Below, piece after piece: positions 5,629 through 12,677 of a stretch of 13,061 nucleotides of DNA (within the stretch, counting starts at the first letter, position 1; the number at the start of each line of letters is the position of its first letter). The notes below the pieces were generated by a model, which worked only from the letters and a program-made list of their open reading frames with translations, made no database searches and was not told where the DNA came from. Position numbers and translations under genes: made by a program. This DNA is from a candidate division FCPU426 bacterium (GTDB taxonomy: Bacteria; Oederibacteriota; PGYV01; Palsa-1178), in assembly GCA_003167475.1 (NCBI GenBank), contig PMTB01000240.1, positions 1-13,061 of the forward strand, read 5' to 3'.

Positions 5629-6267
5629 TTGAAAAGTAAAGCAATTATAATATCCGTGTATTTACTGATTTCAACAGGCTTTTGTTCCTGCGCCTCGTTC
5701 GGACTGAAAATAATACAGGCCCCCAATACCCGTTTAAGGGACTTCAGCACCGCCACCATCCTGGTAAGCGACCATGCCGCGGAAAACAGCCTGGCTTCTA
5801 TACAAAAACGGGGCAAGACCGCACCTGTGCTTGACGCTGAAAAGCAGGTAGTGAAGAGGATGCTGGCCAAAAGGCTGATGTCCGAAAAGAAGTTCACGAA
5901 ACTTTACGATTACGAAAAAGCAGGAGCGGCCGGGCAGCTTTTTATGGACGTAACCATCAGGGAATTTGATTACAATGAGGCTGATTTTCATTACCTGGGA
6001 ACCCTCGGTATATACTCCAATTCGTTCAAGGTAGCCAACCTGGACATTACAAGCACGGACCAGACATCGAACCTGGTGATAAACGTTGTCTTTTACAACG
6101 CGGCCGACATGAGGAGGATCTCCGAGGTTGATTTGACCGTTAACAAGGAACATAACGACGGCTCGCACGAGGATTTTGGAGAGGATAAACCGTACAAGGA
6201 CTACGTGGAGAGCCTTGTTGGAAAAGCCCTCGACGAGCTTATGTCCTTTATGTACAGCTACAGATAA
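5629..6267 (+). CDS. Putative exported lipoprotein, unknown function (possibly DUF4410-like)
   Basis: The 212-aa protein has a short basic start, a hydrophobic segment (AIIISVYLLISTGFCSC) and a usable lipobox at Cys21 (Gly-Phe-Cys-Ser before it), so it should be a lipoprotein; the preceding Cys19 is a poorer candidate. The start is TTG at 5629, with AGGGGG (5616-5621) seven bases before it. The mature part has an early beta segment (DFSTATILVSDH), a helical stretch (VVKRMLAKRLMSEKKFTKLYD), then strands such as LFMDVTIREFDY and LVINVVFYNAADMRRISEVDL. This alternation resembles DUF4410-type lipoproteins, but the match is weak and from memory. No catalytic motif is apparent. It sits just before the two barrel genes. 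Confidence 0.7.
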   Translation: MKSKAIIISVYLLISTGFCSCASFGLKIIQAPNTRLRDFSTATILVSDHAAENSLASIQKRGKTAPVLDAEKQVVKRMLAKRLMSEKKFTKLYDYEKAGAAGQLFMDVTIREFDYNEADFHYLGTLGIYSNSFKVANLDITSTDQTSNLVINVVFYNAADMRRISEVDLTVNKEHNDGSHEDFGEDKPYKDYVESLVGKALDELMSFMYSYR

Positions 6268-6270
6268 GGT

Positions 6271-6299
6271 TTGATTTTTTCTTTCTTTAATTATATAAT
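6271..6299 (+). promoter_or_regulatory. Putative promoter for the tandem barrel genes, -10 box within a palindrome
   Basis: TTGATT (6271-6276) and a perfect TATAAT (6294-6299) are 17 bp apart. Transcription would begin near 6306, about 19 nt before the ATG at 6325, leaving room for the AGGGGG SD. This excludes the in-frame upstream ATG at 6271. The -10 box is inside the 16-bp palindrome TTAATTATATAATTAA (6287-6302), which could be an operator or a product of A/T richness. Confidence 0.6.
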
Positions 6300-6324
6300 T
6301 AAGGCACGAAAAGGGGGTAATACA

Positions 6325-7005
6325 ATGAAAAAAACATCAATTTACATTATTTTGTTTCTTCTTATGATTGTTTTTACGACAATAGCATCGGCAGAGGAAC
6401 AGGCCCAGCCGGTTACGGCCGCGGCGCAGGGTGCGGCAGCAACACAGGTTCAGCCGCAAGACGACGTCAATAATTATTCCATGTCCTTAGGCCCGGGAGT
6501 AACGTTCAGGTTTTTGAACAAAGACTGGTCGGGAATTGAGCTGCCCTTATCAGGTTCATATACGGATTCAATCACGGATGTGACTAATCCTGAAACCAGG
6601 CAATACAGTTATGGTATTAATGCCGGCATAGGTTATGTATTCCCGTTAAAAAAAGCCGGCGGATTACACGTGAACCTGGTACCAGGGATTGGAATAAATT
6701 ATACTTATACATACGGCGTAAGCGATCAAACCTCGCATTCTTATTCAATCGCCGCGTCGGCAAATATCAAACTCGAGGTTGAGTATTTTTTAAGCAAACT
6801 GCTGAGCTTTTTCCCGGGGGGATTGAGCATAGGCGGAAGTTTTACGCTTTCCGGGTCCGGGACTTATTACGGCAACTCCATATCCGGAGACCCGTACTCG
6901 ACGCTTCACATGTATCCGTATTTTACGCATTCATGGCTCTTTGGGTCCTATCTTGGCGCATCCACTTCGACCATAAGCGGGCTTATGGCCAGGTATTATT
7001 TTTAA
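6325..7005 (+). CDS. Putative outer-membrane beta-barrel protein, tandem paralog 1
   Basis: The 226-aa product starts with a clear signal peptide (KKTSIYIILFLLMIVFTTIASA, cleavage likely after Ala23), then a short Gln/Ala-rich linker. The rest is alternating, aromatic- and glycine-rich sequence typical of a small outer-membrane barrel, ending in Tyr-Tyr-Phe; a C-terminal aromatic residue is the usual signal for BAM-mediated insertion. Segments such as YSMSLGPGVTFRFLNKDWSG, YGINAGIGYVFP and LSIGGSFTLSGSGTYYG read as strands. I chose the ATG at 6325, with AGGGGG seven bases upstream; the frame is open from 6271, but that start lies in the promoter. It is clearly paralogous to the next gene. I do not recognise a named family. 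Confidence 0.75.
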   Translation: MKKTSIYIILFLLMIVFTTIASAEEQAQPVTAAAQGAAATQVQPQDDVNNYSMSLGPGVTFRFLNKDWSGIELPLSGSYTDSITDVTNPETRQYSYGINAGIGYVFPLKKAGGLHVNLVPGIGINYTYTYGVSDQTSHSYSIAASANIKLEVEYFLSKLLSFFPGGLSIGGSFTLSGSGTYYGNSISGDPYSTLHMYPYFTHSWLFGSYLGASTSTISGLMARYYF

Positions 7006-7006
7006 T

Positions 7007-7621
7007 ATGAGGATAATATCACCCATTCTGGTTTTATCCCTGTTTACGGTTTTATATGCGCGCGGGGAAAGCCTGCCAATACCGGTCACACCAACCGTAT
7101 CGGAACAAACCGGGCCGGGAGCAAATGAAAGCTCTGATACTTATGGCATGGCGATCGGGCCGGGATTATCAGTGAGGTTCCTTAATAAGGATTGGTCGGG
7201 TATAGAGATTCCGGTATCTTTAAGTTACAGATATGTTCCGAACTCAAGTTTAAGGACCTCGTATACGGCCGGGTTTGGCTATATATTTCCGGTCAAAATA
7301 ATAGGCGATATGCATGTATGCGTGGTGCCCGGCGTCACCGCCGGATACTCGCAAAACAATACAGTAACCAGGATAGGATATACGTTAACCGGAAGCGGCA
7401 ACCTGAAATTCGAGGTGGAATATCTTTTAGGCAGGCTGCCCGGGATATTACCGGGGGCCATAAGTATCGGCGGGAGTTTTTTGGCGCGCGTTAATATAAG
7501 CTACACTGAGAACAGGCAGGTCACAACAATCCATCATTACACCTATACTTTGTCATGGGGCGGCAGCCTCGGCGCGGCAGATTCTACACTGGCCGGGTTG
7601 ATGGTGAGATATTATTTTTAA
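7007..7621 (+). CDS. Putative outer-membrane beta-barrel protein, tandem paralog 2
   Basis: The ATG comes one base after the stop of the previous gene, with no strong SD of its own, so translation is probably coupled. The 204-aa product has a signal peptide (MRIISPILVLSLFTVLYARG, cleavage near residue 20) and the same barrel pattern, ending Val-Arg-Tyr-Tyr-Phe. It shares an identical RFLNKDWSGIE core, the following P-x-S-x-SY, the GYVFP/GYIFP strand, LEVEYFL/FEVEYLL, LSIGGSF/ISIGGSF and the SLGA...STLAGLMVRYYF end with paralog 1. The differences lie mostly in segments between predicted strands. The pair looks like an old tandem duplication. Substrate or role is unknown. Confidence 0.75.
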   Translation: MRIISPILVLSLFTVLYARGESLPIPVTPTVSEQTGPGANESSDTYGMAIGPGLSVRFLNKDWSGIEIPVSLSYRYVPNSSLRTSYTAGFGYIFPVKIIGDMHVCVVPGVTAGYSQNNTVTRIGYTLTGSGNLKFEVEYLLGRLPGILPGAISIGGSFLARVNISYTENRQVTTIHHYTYTLSWGGSLGAADSTLAGLMVRYYF

Positions 7622-7652
7622 AGTTTAATCCGCGGGTTTGGGCAGAATAAAC

Positions 7653-7681
7653 TTGCATTTCAGGCAATCCTTGACTACAAT
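7653..7681 (+). promoter_or_regulatory. Putative promoter for mfd
   Basis: TTGCAT (7653-7658) and TACAAT (7676-7681) are 17 bp apart, the same hexamers as upstream of the lolA-like gene. Transcription would start near 7688, leaving only about 13 nt before the ATG. No good SD is visible there, consistent with a very short leader. Confidence 0.45.
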
Positions 7682-7700
7682 ATATAGGCACTTATAGATC

Positions 7701-10700
7701 ATGAAAGAACATTTGTCAAAATCCAGCGAAATACAGAAGATTTTATCCCTTATAAAATCAGGGCATAAAAATATCACGGCAGAATCCCTAAGCGACTGCT
7801 TCAGGGGGATACTCTACTCAAAAATAATCTCGGAAACCGATAAGGATGTATTTATTGTCACGTCATCTGAGAATATATACGCGCTTTACGCGGAGATTTC
7901 CGGGCTAAAGGAAGAGTTCGCGATAGACGCGGAAATACTTTTCTATCCCGAGGATGACTCGCTCATGTACGGGTCCTTGCAGGCTTCAAAGGAAATATCC
8001 AAGGCACGCGCTAAGGCATATGAGGAGATATTCAGGAAAGACAGGAAAGTCATAATAACCGATATAAACGCGCTGGCGGAAAAAATACCATCCCCTGAAA
8101 AAGTGAAGAAATATTTTTATAACCTCAAAAAAGACGGCAAGTTAAATCCGGATAAAATATCAGAAGTGCTCGCCGAAAACAAGTACGAACGCGTCCTTAA
8201 AGTCGAAAATGTATTTGAGTACTCGGTCAGGGGCAGCATCATAGACATATTCTCGCCGGATTATGATTATCCTGTCAGAATAGAACTCTTTGGTGACACC
8301 ATAGAATCCCTGCGGTTTTTCTCACTGGACACCTACTCCACTACAAAACACATGGACTCCGTGGAACTCCTGCTTTTCAACCCGGGCAATAAGTTCAAGG
8401 ACGTCAATGGATGTATAATCGATTATTTCGCGCCCTACAAGACCCTGGTCATTATAGACGACACAGACTCCATAAAGGCGGAGATACTTGATAAGATAAA
8501 AAAAATAGAAAAGTACATAGAGAACGACGGGATAAAGGACAATCTTTTTCAGGTCCCAGCCGTTTACAGGAAACTCTCACTTTTCCAAAAATTCAAGACT
8601 TACTCCATTTCGAAAACAAAAGCAGGGATAAAGTTCAAGATACGCTCCAACCCGCCTTTTAACAGGGACATCAAGCTTTTCTTCGGGTATATGAAGGAAC
8701 TTGAGGACGGCGGATATTTCAACTATATAATCTCCGACAATGACGCCGAGACAAAACACCTTAAGGAACTTTTTGAGGAATACGACAAAGACAACAAGGT
8801 AAACCTTTTTAAGAACACGAAATTCCTGGCGGCAAGCAACAGCGCGGGCTGCGTACTGCCGGATATAAAACTTTCCTTTATATCGAACAGGGAAATATTC
8901 GCGCGTTATAAGGGGAAAGTCACCGGACGGCGCAAGGAAAAGTTTCTAAAACCGGTCAAGCATTACATGGAACTCAAGGAAAAGGATTACGTGGTGCACC
9001 GCGACCACGGCATAGGCGTGTTTGAGGGCGTCAAAGCCATGGCCATAGACGACATTAATTCCGATTTTATCTATATCAGGTATTTTGGAGACGACAAGCT
9101 TTACCTTCCCATCTATAAAATTTCCATGATAGACAAGTACGTGGGCAGCGAAGGCATCCCCGTGCTTTCAAAGCTCGGCGGTGCTTCATGGAAAAAGACA
9201 AAGGAAGAGATACAGGCCCAGCTAAAGATGATGGCTTCGGAACTGCTGAATATTTACGCCAAGCGCGAGACCACTGGCGGCATAAGGTACCCGGTTGATG
9301 ACGAGCAGCAAAAAGAATTCGAACAGGCATTCATATACGAGGAAACAGAGGACCAGGACAGGGCCATAGCCGAGGTAAAGGCTGATATGGGCAAGGCAAA
9401 GCCAATGGACAGGCTTGTGTGCGGGGACGCGGGGTTCGGTAAGACAGAGGTCGCCATGCGCGCGGCTTTCAAGGCGGTTAACGCCGGCCGCCAGGTGCTT
9501 GTTATGACTGCCACAACCCTGCTGGCCCAGCAGCACTATTTTACTTTCAAAGAACGCATGGCTGACTACCCCATAAGGATAGAAATGTTATCCAGGCTTG
9601 TTTCCGCAAAAGACAAAAAAGAGGTGATTGCAGCCAATAAAAAAGGCGCGGTCGACATCCTGATCGGCACAAGCGCGGTGCTCGGCCAAAGCGTTGAATT
9701 CAACGACCTCGGGCTTGTTATTATAGACGAGGAACAGCACTTCGGGGTGAAGAACAAGGAATTCCTGCGGGACAAGCACCCGCAAACAGACATACTTACC
9801 TTAACTGCCACGCCAATACCAAGGACCCTGTACTTTGCCATGTCCGGAATAAGGAGCATAAGCAATATAAACACGCCGCCGCCGGGCAAGCGCTCCATAG
9901 AAACATGCATAGCCGAGGAAAAACTATCCACCATTAAGGAAGTGATACTAAGGGAAGTGCTGCGTAAAGGCCAGGTATTTTACATTCATAACAACATACA
10001 GACCATATTCAAGCTCAAGGAAAGCCTTGAAAAAGCCCTGCCCGAGATACGCTTTAAGGTGGCGCACGGCAGGATGAAAAAGGAAGCGCTTGAAAAAATA
10101 ATGCGGGACCTGCTGCACCGCAAGTTCGACGTGCTCATATCCACCACGATCGTTGAATCGGGCCTGGACCTTCCGGATGTGAATACCATAATAATAGGCT
10201 CCGCCGACAGGTTCGGCCTGTCCCAGCTTTACCAACTGCGCGGAAGGGTAGGCAGGCGCGACAAGCAGGCGTACGCGTACCTGCTGGTTAAAGACGCGAA
10301 GTACCTAACCGGAATAGCCAAGGAAAGGCTGAAGACCATAGAGAGTTATGTGGACCCGGGCGCGGGGTTCCGCATAGCCATGAAGGATATGGAACTGCGC
10401 GGTGCGGGTAATTTGCTGGGGACAAAACAGCACGGGAACATGGAAAAGATAGGTTTTGAACTGTACTGTAAAATGCTCGAAGAAGCAGTGGCAAGGCTTT
10501 CCAACGGCGTGTACGAAGAGGAAGTTGACACAAAGATCAAAGTCGATTTCAAGGCGTTCATACCCGAGGATTATATATGGGATTCCGGCGAGAAATTAAG
10601 GGTGTACAGGAGGCTCTTTGCCGCAAGAAGCAATGAGGATATAAAGGAGATAGAGAAGTACTTAAAGGACGCCTGGGGAGCCATGCCGGAAGAGGTGAAA

Positions 10701-10922
10701 AACATCCTCTACGTTGCCGAACTGAAAGTAATAGGCCGTAAGTTGAAGTTATACGAAATAGCCTCCACAGCAAGCCGCCTAGCCATGACCTGGGATGAGA
10801 CGGTTCCGCAGGATATAATGAGGAAGATAGCGACGAAGTACAAAAAAATATACAAACCCCTGCCGAACAGGATAGAGTTCGAGTACACAAGCAGGAAGGA
10901 AATAACGGAAATGATGGTTTAG
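7701..10922 (+). CDS. mfd: Transcription-repair coupling factor Mfd
   Basis: Mfd is a cytoplasmic ATP-driven translocase that pushes RNA polymerase stalled at DNA damage off the template and recruits UvrA for excision repair. Domain order in the 1073-aa protein is as expected: an N-terminal UvrB-like region (about 1-300; EILFYPEDDSLMYGSLQ, FEYSVRGSIIDIFSP), the RNA-polymerase interaction domain starting at DYVVHRDHGIGVFEG (about 429), and a RecG-like helicase with Walker A GDAGFGKT (575-582), the Walker B box DEEQH (676-680), TATPIPRTL (about 702) and motif VI QLRGRVGR (845-852). A C-terminal TRCF domain covers about 930-1035. It is slightly shorter than E. coli Mfd (1148 aa), mostly in the N-terminal half. 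No catalytic residue appears missing. The ATG lacks an obvious SD. Neighbouring envelope genes appear unrelated. Confidence 0.97.
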   Translation: MKEHLSKSSEIQKILSLIKSGHKNITAESLSDCFRGILYSKIISETDKDVFIVTSSENIYALYAEISGLKEEFAIDAEILFYPEDDSLMYGSLQASKEISKARAKAYEEIFRKDRKVIITDINALAEKIPSPEKVKKYFYNLKKDGKLNPDKISEVLAENKYERVLKVENVFEYSVRGSIIDIFSPDYDYPVRIELFGDTIESLRFFSLDTYSTTKHMDSVELLLFNPGNKFKDVNGCIIDYFAPYKTLVIIDDTDSIKAEILDKIKKIEKYIENDGIKDNLFQVPAVYRKLSLFQKFKTYSISKTKAGIKFKIRSNPPFNRDIKLFFGYMKELEDGGYFNYIISDNDAETKHLKELFEEYDKDNKVNLFKNTKFLAASNSAGCVLPDIKLSFISNREIFARYKGKVTGRRKEKFLKPVKHYMELKEKDYVVHRDHGIGVFEGVKAMAIDDINSDFIYIRYFGDDKLYLPIYKISMIDKYVGSEGIPVLSKLGGASWKKTKEEIQAQLKMMASELLNIYAKRETTGGIRYPVDDEQQKEFEQAFIYEETEDQDRAIAEVKADMGKAKPMDRLVCGDAGFGKTEVAMRAAFKAVNAGRQVLVMTATTLLAQQHYFTFKERMADYPIRIEMLSRLVSAKDKKEVIAANKKGAVDILIGTSAVLGQSVEFNDLGLVIIDEEQHFGVKNKEFLRDKHPQTDILTLTATPIPRTLYFAMSGIRSISNINTPPPGKRSIETCIAEEKLSTIKEVILREVLRKGQVFYIHNNIQTIFKLKESLEKALPEIRFKVAHGRMKKEALEKIMRDLLHRKFDVLISTTIVESGLDLPDVNTIIIGSADRFGLSQLYQLRGRVGRRDKQAYAYLLVKDAKYLTGIAKERLKTIESYVDPGAGFRIAMKDMELRGAGNLLGTKQHGNMEKIGFELYCKMLEEAVARLSNGVYEEEVDTKIKVDFKAFIPEDYIWDSGEKLRVYRRLFAARSNEDIKEIEKYLKDAWGAMPEEVKNILYVAELKVIGRKLKLYEIASTASRLAMTWDETVPQDIMRKIATKYKKIYKPLPNRIEFEYTSRKEITEMMV

Positions 10923-10951
10923 GAATTGGTTGTAAACTGTTAAAACATGGC

Positions 10952-10980
10952 TTGGATAAATCCAAAACAAATGTTATAAT
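10952..10980 (+). promoter_or_regulatory. Putative promoter for the beta-propeller lipoprotein gene
   Basis: TTGGAT (10952-10957) and a perfect TATAAT (10975-10980) are 17 bp apart. Transcription would start near 10987, giving an approximately 43-nt leader before the ATG at 11030, which has a GGGGG-type SD at 11021-11025. Confidence 0.6.
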
Positions 10981-11029
10981 ATATGTGATTGATAACTAGG
11001 GGAATGATTTAAAAAGCACAGGGGGTTTC

Positions 11030-12124
11030 ATGAAAAAACCAATAAGTCTTATCGTATTGATTCTTATTGTTTTCACCGGATGCATCCACAATAACACCCC
11101 ATCAAGTCCGGATAATTCAAAAACCTGGAAATATCTTGGAAGCGCCGGTTTTTCGCAGTCATACAATATTTTGGATGTTTATCTGGGGACGCCCTATATT
11201 TCATGTTTATATGACACAATTGATCCCGGCACGGGGAACCCTATAGTGAACGCTTATGTGCAGAAATTTGAGAATGGGGCATGGACCGATGTCGGCAATC
11301 GGGGATTTAAACAGGGAAGCAATTTTTACGGAATGAAGGTTGTTGGCGGAATTATCTATGCTGTTTTTAAGGATGAAGTGATGAAATATGAAGCAGGTGT
11401 ATGGTCAACACAGGGACCCGGTCCGGATACAGTAATTCCTACGGTTGCTCCGCCAGCCACTATGAACATGTGGTTCGGAATAACAAAATGGCCGAATATT
11501 TATGAATATTGCATTGATGATAGTTACTATTCGGCAAGTGCGATTATTAAGTATGATGGGGTAAACTGGACTAATATAGGGACTCCCTATACTCCGGCGG
11601 TTCTTTTAACCGATCATGTGTCCATAAGAATGGCCGAAGAAAATGGAATATTATATACAGTTTACAATGATATAATTACGCACACCGCATACGTATCGAA
11701 ATATGAAGGAGGAATATGGACTCAAATATGCAGTCTCGATATAACAAATTCATATGTAGAAAGTTTTTGTGTATATAATTCAACTCCTTTTGTATCTCTA
11801 AATGAAAATCAATCCAAACTATCGGTACTGGGGTATTCTTCAGGAACGTGGTATAAACTATTGGACAAGAAAACGTTCAACCATTTGTATTTTTCTTTGT
11901 TGTCGATAGATAACGGCAAATTGTATTGTTTCTATTCGGGTGACAGCGATAAATTCTCAGCCATGAAATATATCGGGACGTCATGGGTTGATATAGGCCA
12001 AAAAGATTTTTCCGATCGGATTGGTGAAACAACTATAAGCGCGGCCGTTTATGACGATGTGCCATACGTATTTTATGGTGATGTAGATGCGGGGCTGAAT
12101 AACTCAATAATGAGGTATGAATAG
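11030..12124 (+). CDS. Putative lipoprotein with seven W-motif repeats, likely beta-propeller
   Basis: The 364-aa protein has a hydrophobic signal (SLIVLILIVFTG) and a good lipobox ending at Cys18 (Val-Phe-Thr-Gly-Cys), followed by a Ser/Pro/Asn-rich tether. After that come seven diverged repeats of 40-55 residues, each marked by a pattern close to K-Y-x-x-G-x-W-x-x-I-G: Trp33, 85, 125, 180, 230, 274 and 319. Between them are strand pairs such as GIIYAVFKDEVMKY and VPYVFYGD. The first repeat lacks the KYxG part and the protein ends with MRYE, so the ends complement each other as in the velcro closure of a propeller. No catalytic or known ligand-binding motif is seen. It would be a surface or periplasmic lipoprotein; function unknown. 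Fewer rare-codon biases toward AGG are seen than in its neighbours. Confidence 0.72.
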   Translation: MKKPISLIVLILIVFTGCIHNNTPSSPDNSKTWKYLGSAGFSQSYNILDVYLGTPYISCLYDTIDPGTGNPIVNAYVQKFENGAWTDVGNRGFKQGSNFYGMKVVGGIIYAVFKDEVMKYEAGVWSTQGPGPDTVIPTVAPPATMNMWFGITKWPNIYEYCIDDSYYSASAIIKYDGVNWTNIGTPYTPAVLLTDHVSIRMAEENGILYTVYNDIITHTAYVSKYEGGIWTQICSLDITNSYVESFCVYNSTPFVSLNENQSKLSVLGYSSGTWYKLLDKKTFNHLYFSLLSIDNGKLYCFYSGDSDKFSAMKYIGTSWVDIGQKDFSDRIGETTISAAVYDDVPYVFYGDVDAGLNNSIMRYE

Positions 12125-12141
12125 ATTATTTTTCGGTCGGC

Positions 12142-12178
12142 AACAAAAATGGCGCCTTTTCAGGCGCCCTTTTTGTTT
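12142..12178. terminator. Bidirectional factor-independent terminator
   Basis: GGCGCC (12151-12156) pairs with GGCGCC (12163-12168) around a TTTTCA loop. The flanks AACAAAAA and TTTTTGTT extend the stem, apart from one mismatch, and give a T-run on both strands. It sits between two convergent genes ending at 12124 (plus) and 12191 (minus), so it can serve both. Confidence 0.9.
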
Positions 12179-12190
12179 TATGGTTTTTGT

Positions 12191-12577
12191 CTACGGCAAT
12201 CCCGTAAACTTCAGTTTGTTTTCGTTTATCATGTAGAAACACAGCCTTATGTTCTTCACGCCCAGCTTGGCTATGATCCTCATGGCGTCGGCTTTGAGCG
12301 GATGGGGGACAAGCAGGAAGAACGTGCCTAACTGCTCGGAGATCGCCTTCCACGCTATACCTTCGCCTTCTGTCACCGAGGTTTCTGTTTCAACCTTGAA
12401 GATCAGGGTTATCGGGTTCTTTACGATTATATCCACCGTGATGCCCTTTAGGACCGCCAGCGGTTTGTCCAGGTTCGTCAGGACCTGCTGGGCGTTTTTC
12501 TGGCTGTCGTAAATACCGGCCACCGACCTGATGATAGTCTCGTGCAGTTTCATTTCCTTAGGCGAGCGCATTGCCAT
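12191..12577 (-). CDS. Small protein, possible PD-(D/E)XK-like fold, unknown function
   Basis: The ATG at 12577 (reading leftwards) has GGAGGGG at 12590-12584, six bases upstream, so I prefer this 128-aa product; the frame is open further to 12688 but that part is repeat DNA. The sequence has a helical N-terminus (LHETIIRSVAGIYDSQKNAQ), then VTVD-like GITVDIIVKN with Asp49, a strand with KVETET (Lys61, Glu63, Glu65), Trp76 in WKAISEQL, a hydrophobic strand FFLLVP (86-91), and a final helix-strand unit (DAMRIIAKLGVKNIRLCFYMI). This D...(K)xE...W...LVVP layout resembles small restriction-endonuclease-like proteins, but the canonical ExK order is not met, so nuclease activity is doubtful. It lies just downstream of the glycogen phosphorylase gene on the same strand. 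Confidence 0.75.
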   Translation of the reverse strand: MAMRSPKEMKLHETIIRSVAGIYDSQKNAQQVLTNLDKPLAVLKGITVDIIVKNPITLIFKVETETSVTEGEGIAWKAISEQLGTFFLLVPHPLKADAMRIIAKLGVKNIRLCFYMINENKLKFTGLP

Positions 12578-12583
12578 AAGTTT

Positions 12584-12662
12584 CCCCTCCCAAAAATTTG
12601 GAGTTTCAAGTTTTAAGTGGAAGGCAGATAACAATCCATCTTCAAACCTAAAACTTAAAACT
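12584..12662. repeat. Inverted repeat of 7-nt units in the leader of the minus-strand small gene
   Basis: AGTTTTAAGT (12609-12618) is mirrored by ACTTAAAACT (12653-12662) across a 34-nt loop. Both arms have a 7-nt period: AGTTTCA then AGTTTTA at 12602-12615, and TAAAACT twice at 12649-12662. Nearer the gene, TTGGAG (12598-12603) can pair with CTCCCAA (12587-12593) with one bulged base, which on the minus strand covers part of the SD GGAGGGG. The layout parallels the leader of the lolA-like gene. Confidence 0.6.
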
Positions 12663-12677
12663 GTCTTTATCTGTTTT

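Noticed and set aside
9076..10965. Several minus-strand frames inside mfd
   Set aside because: Opposite a gene whose every helicase motif is intact; no evidence of coding.
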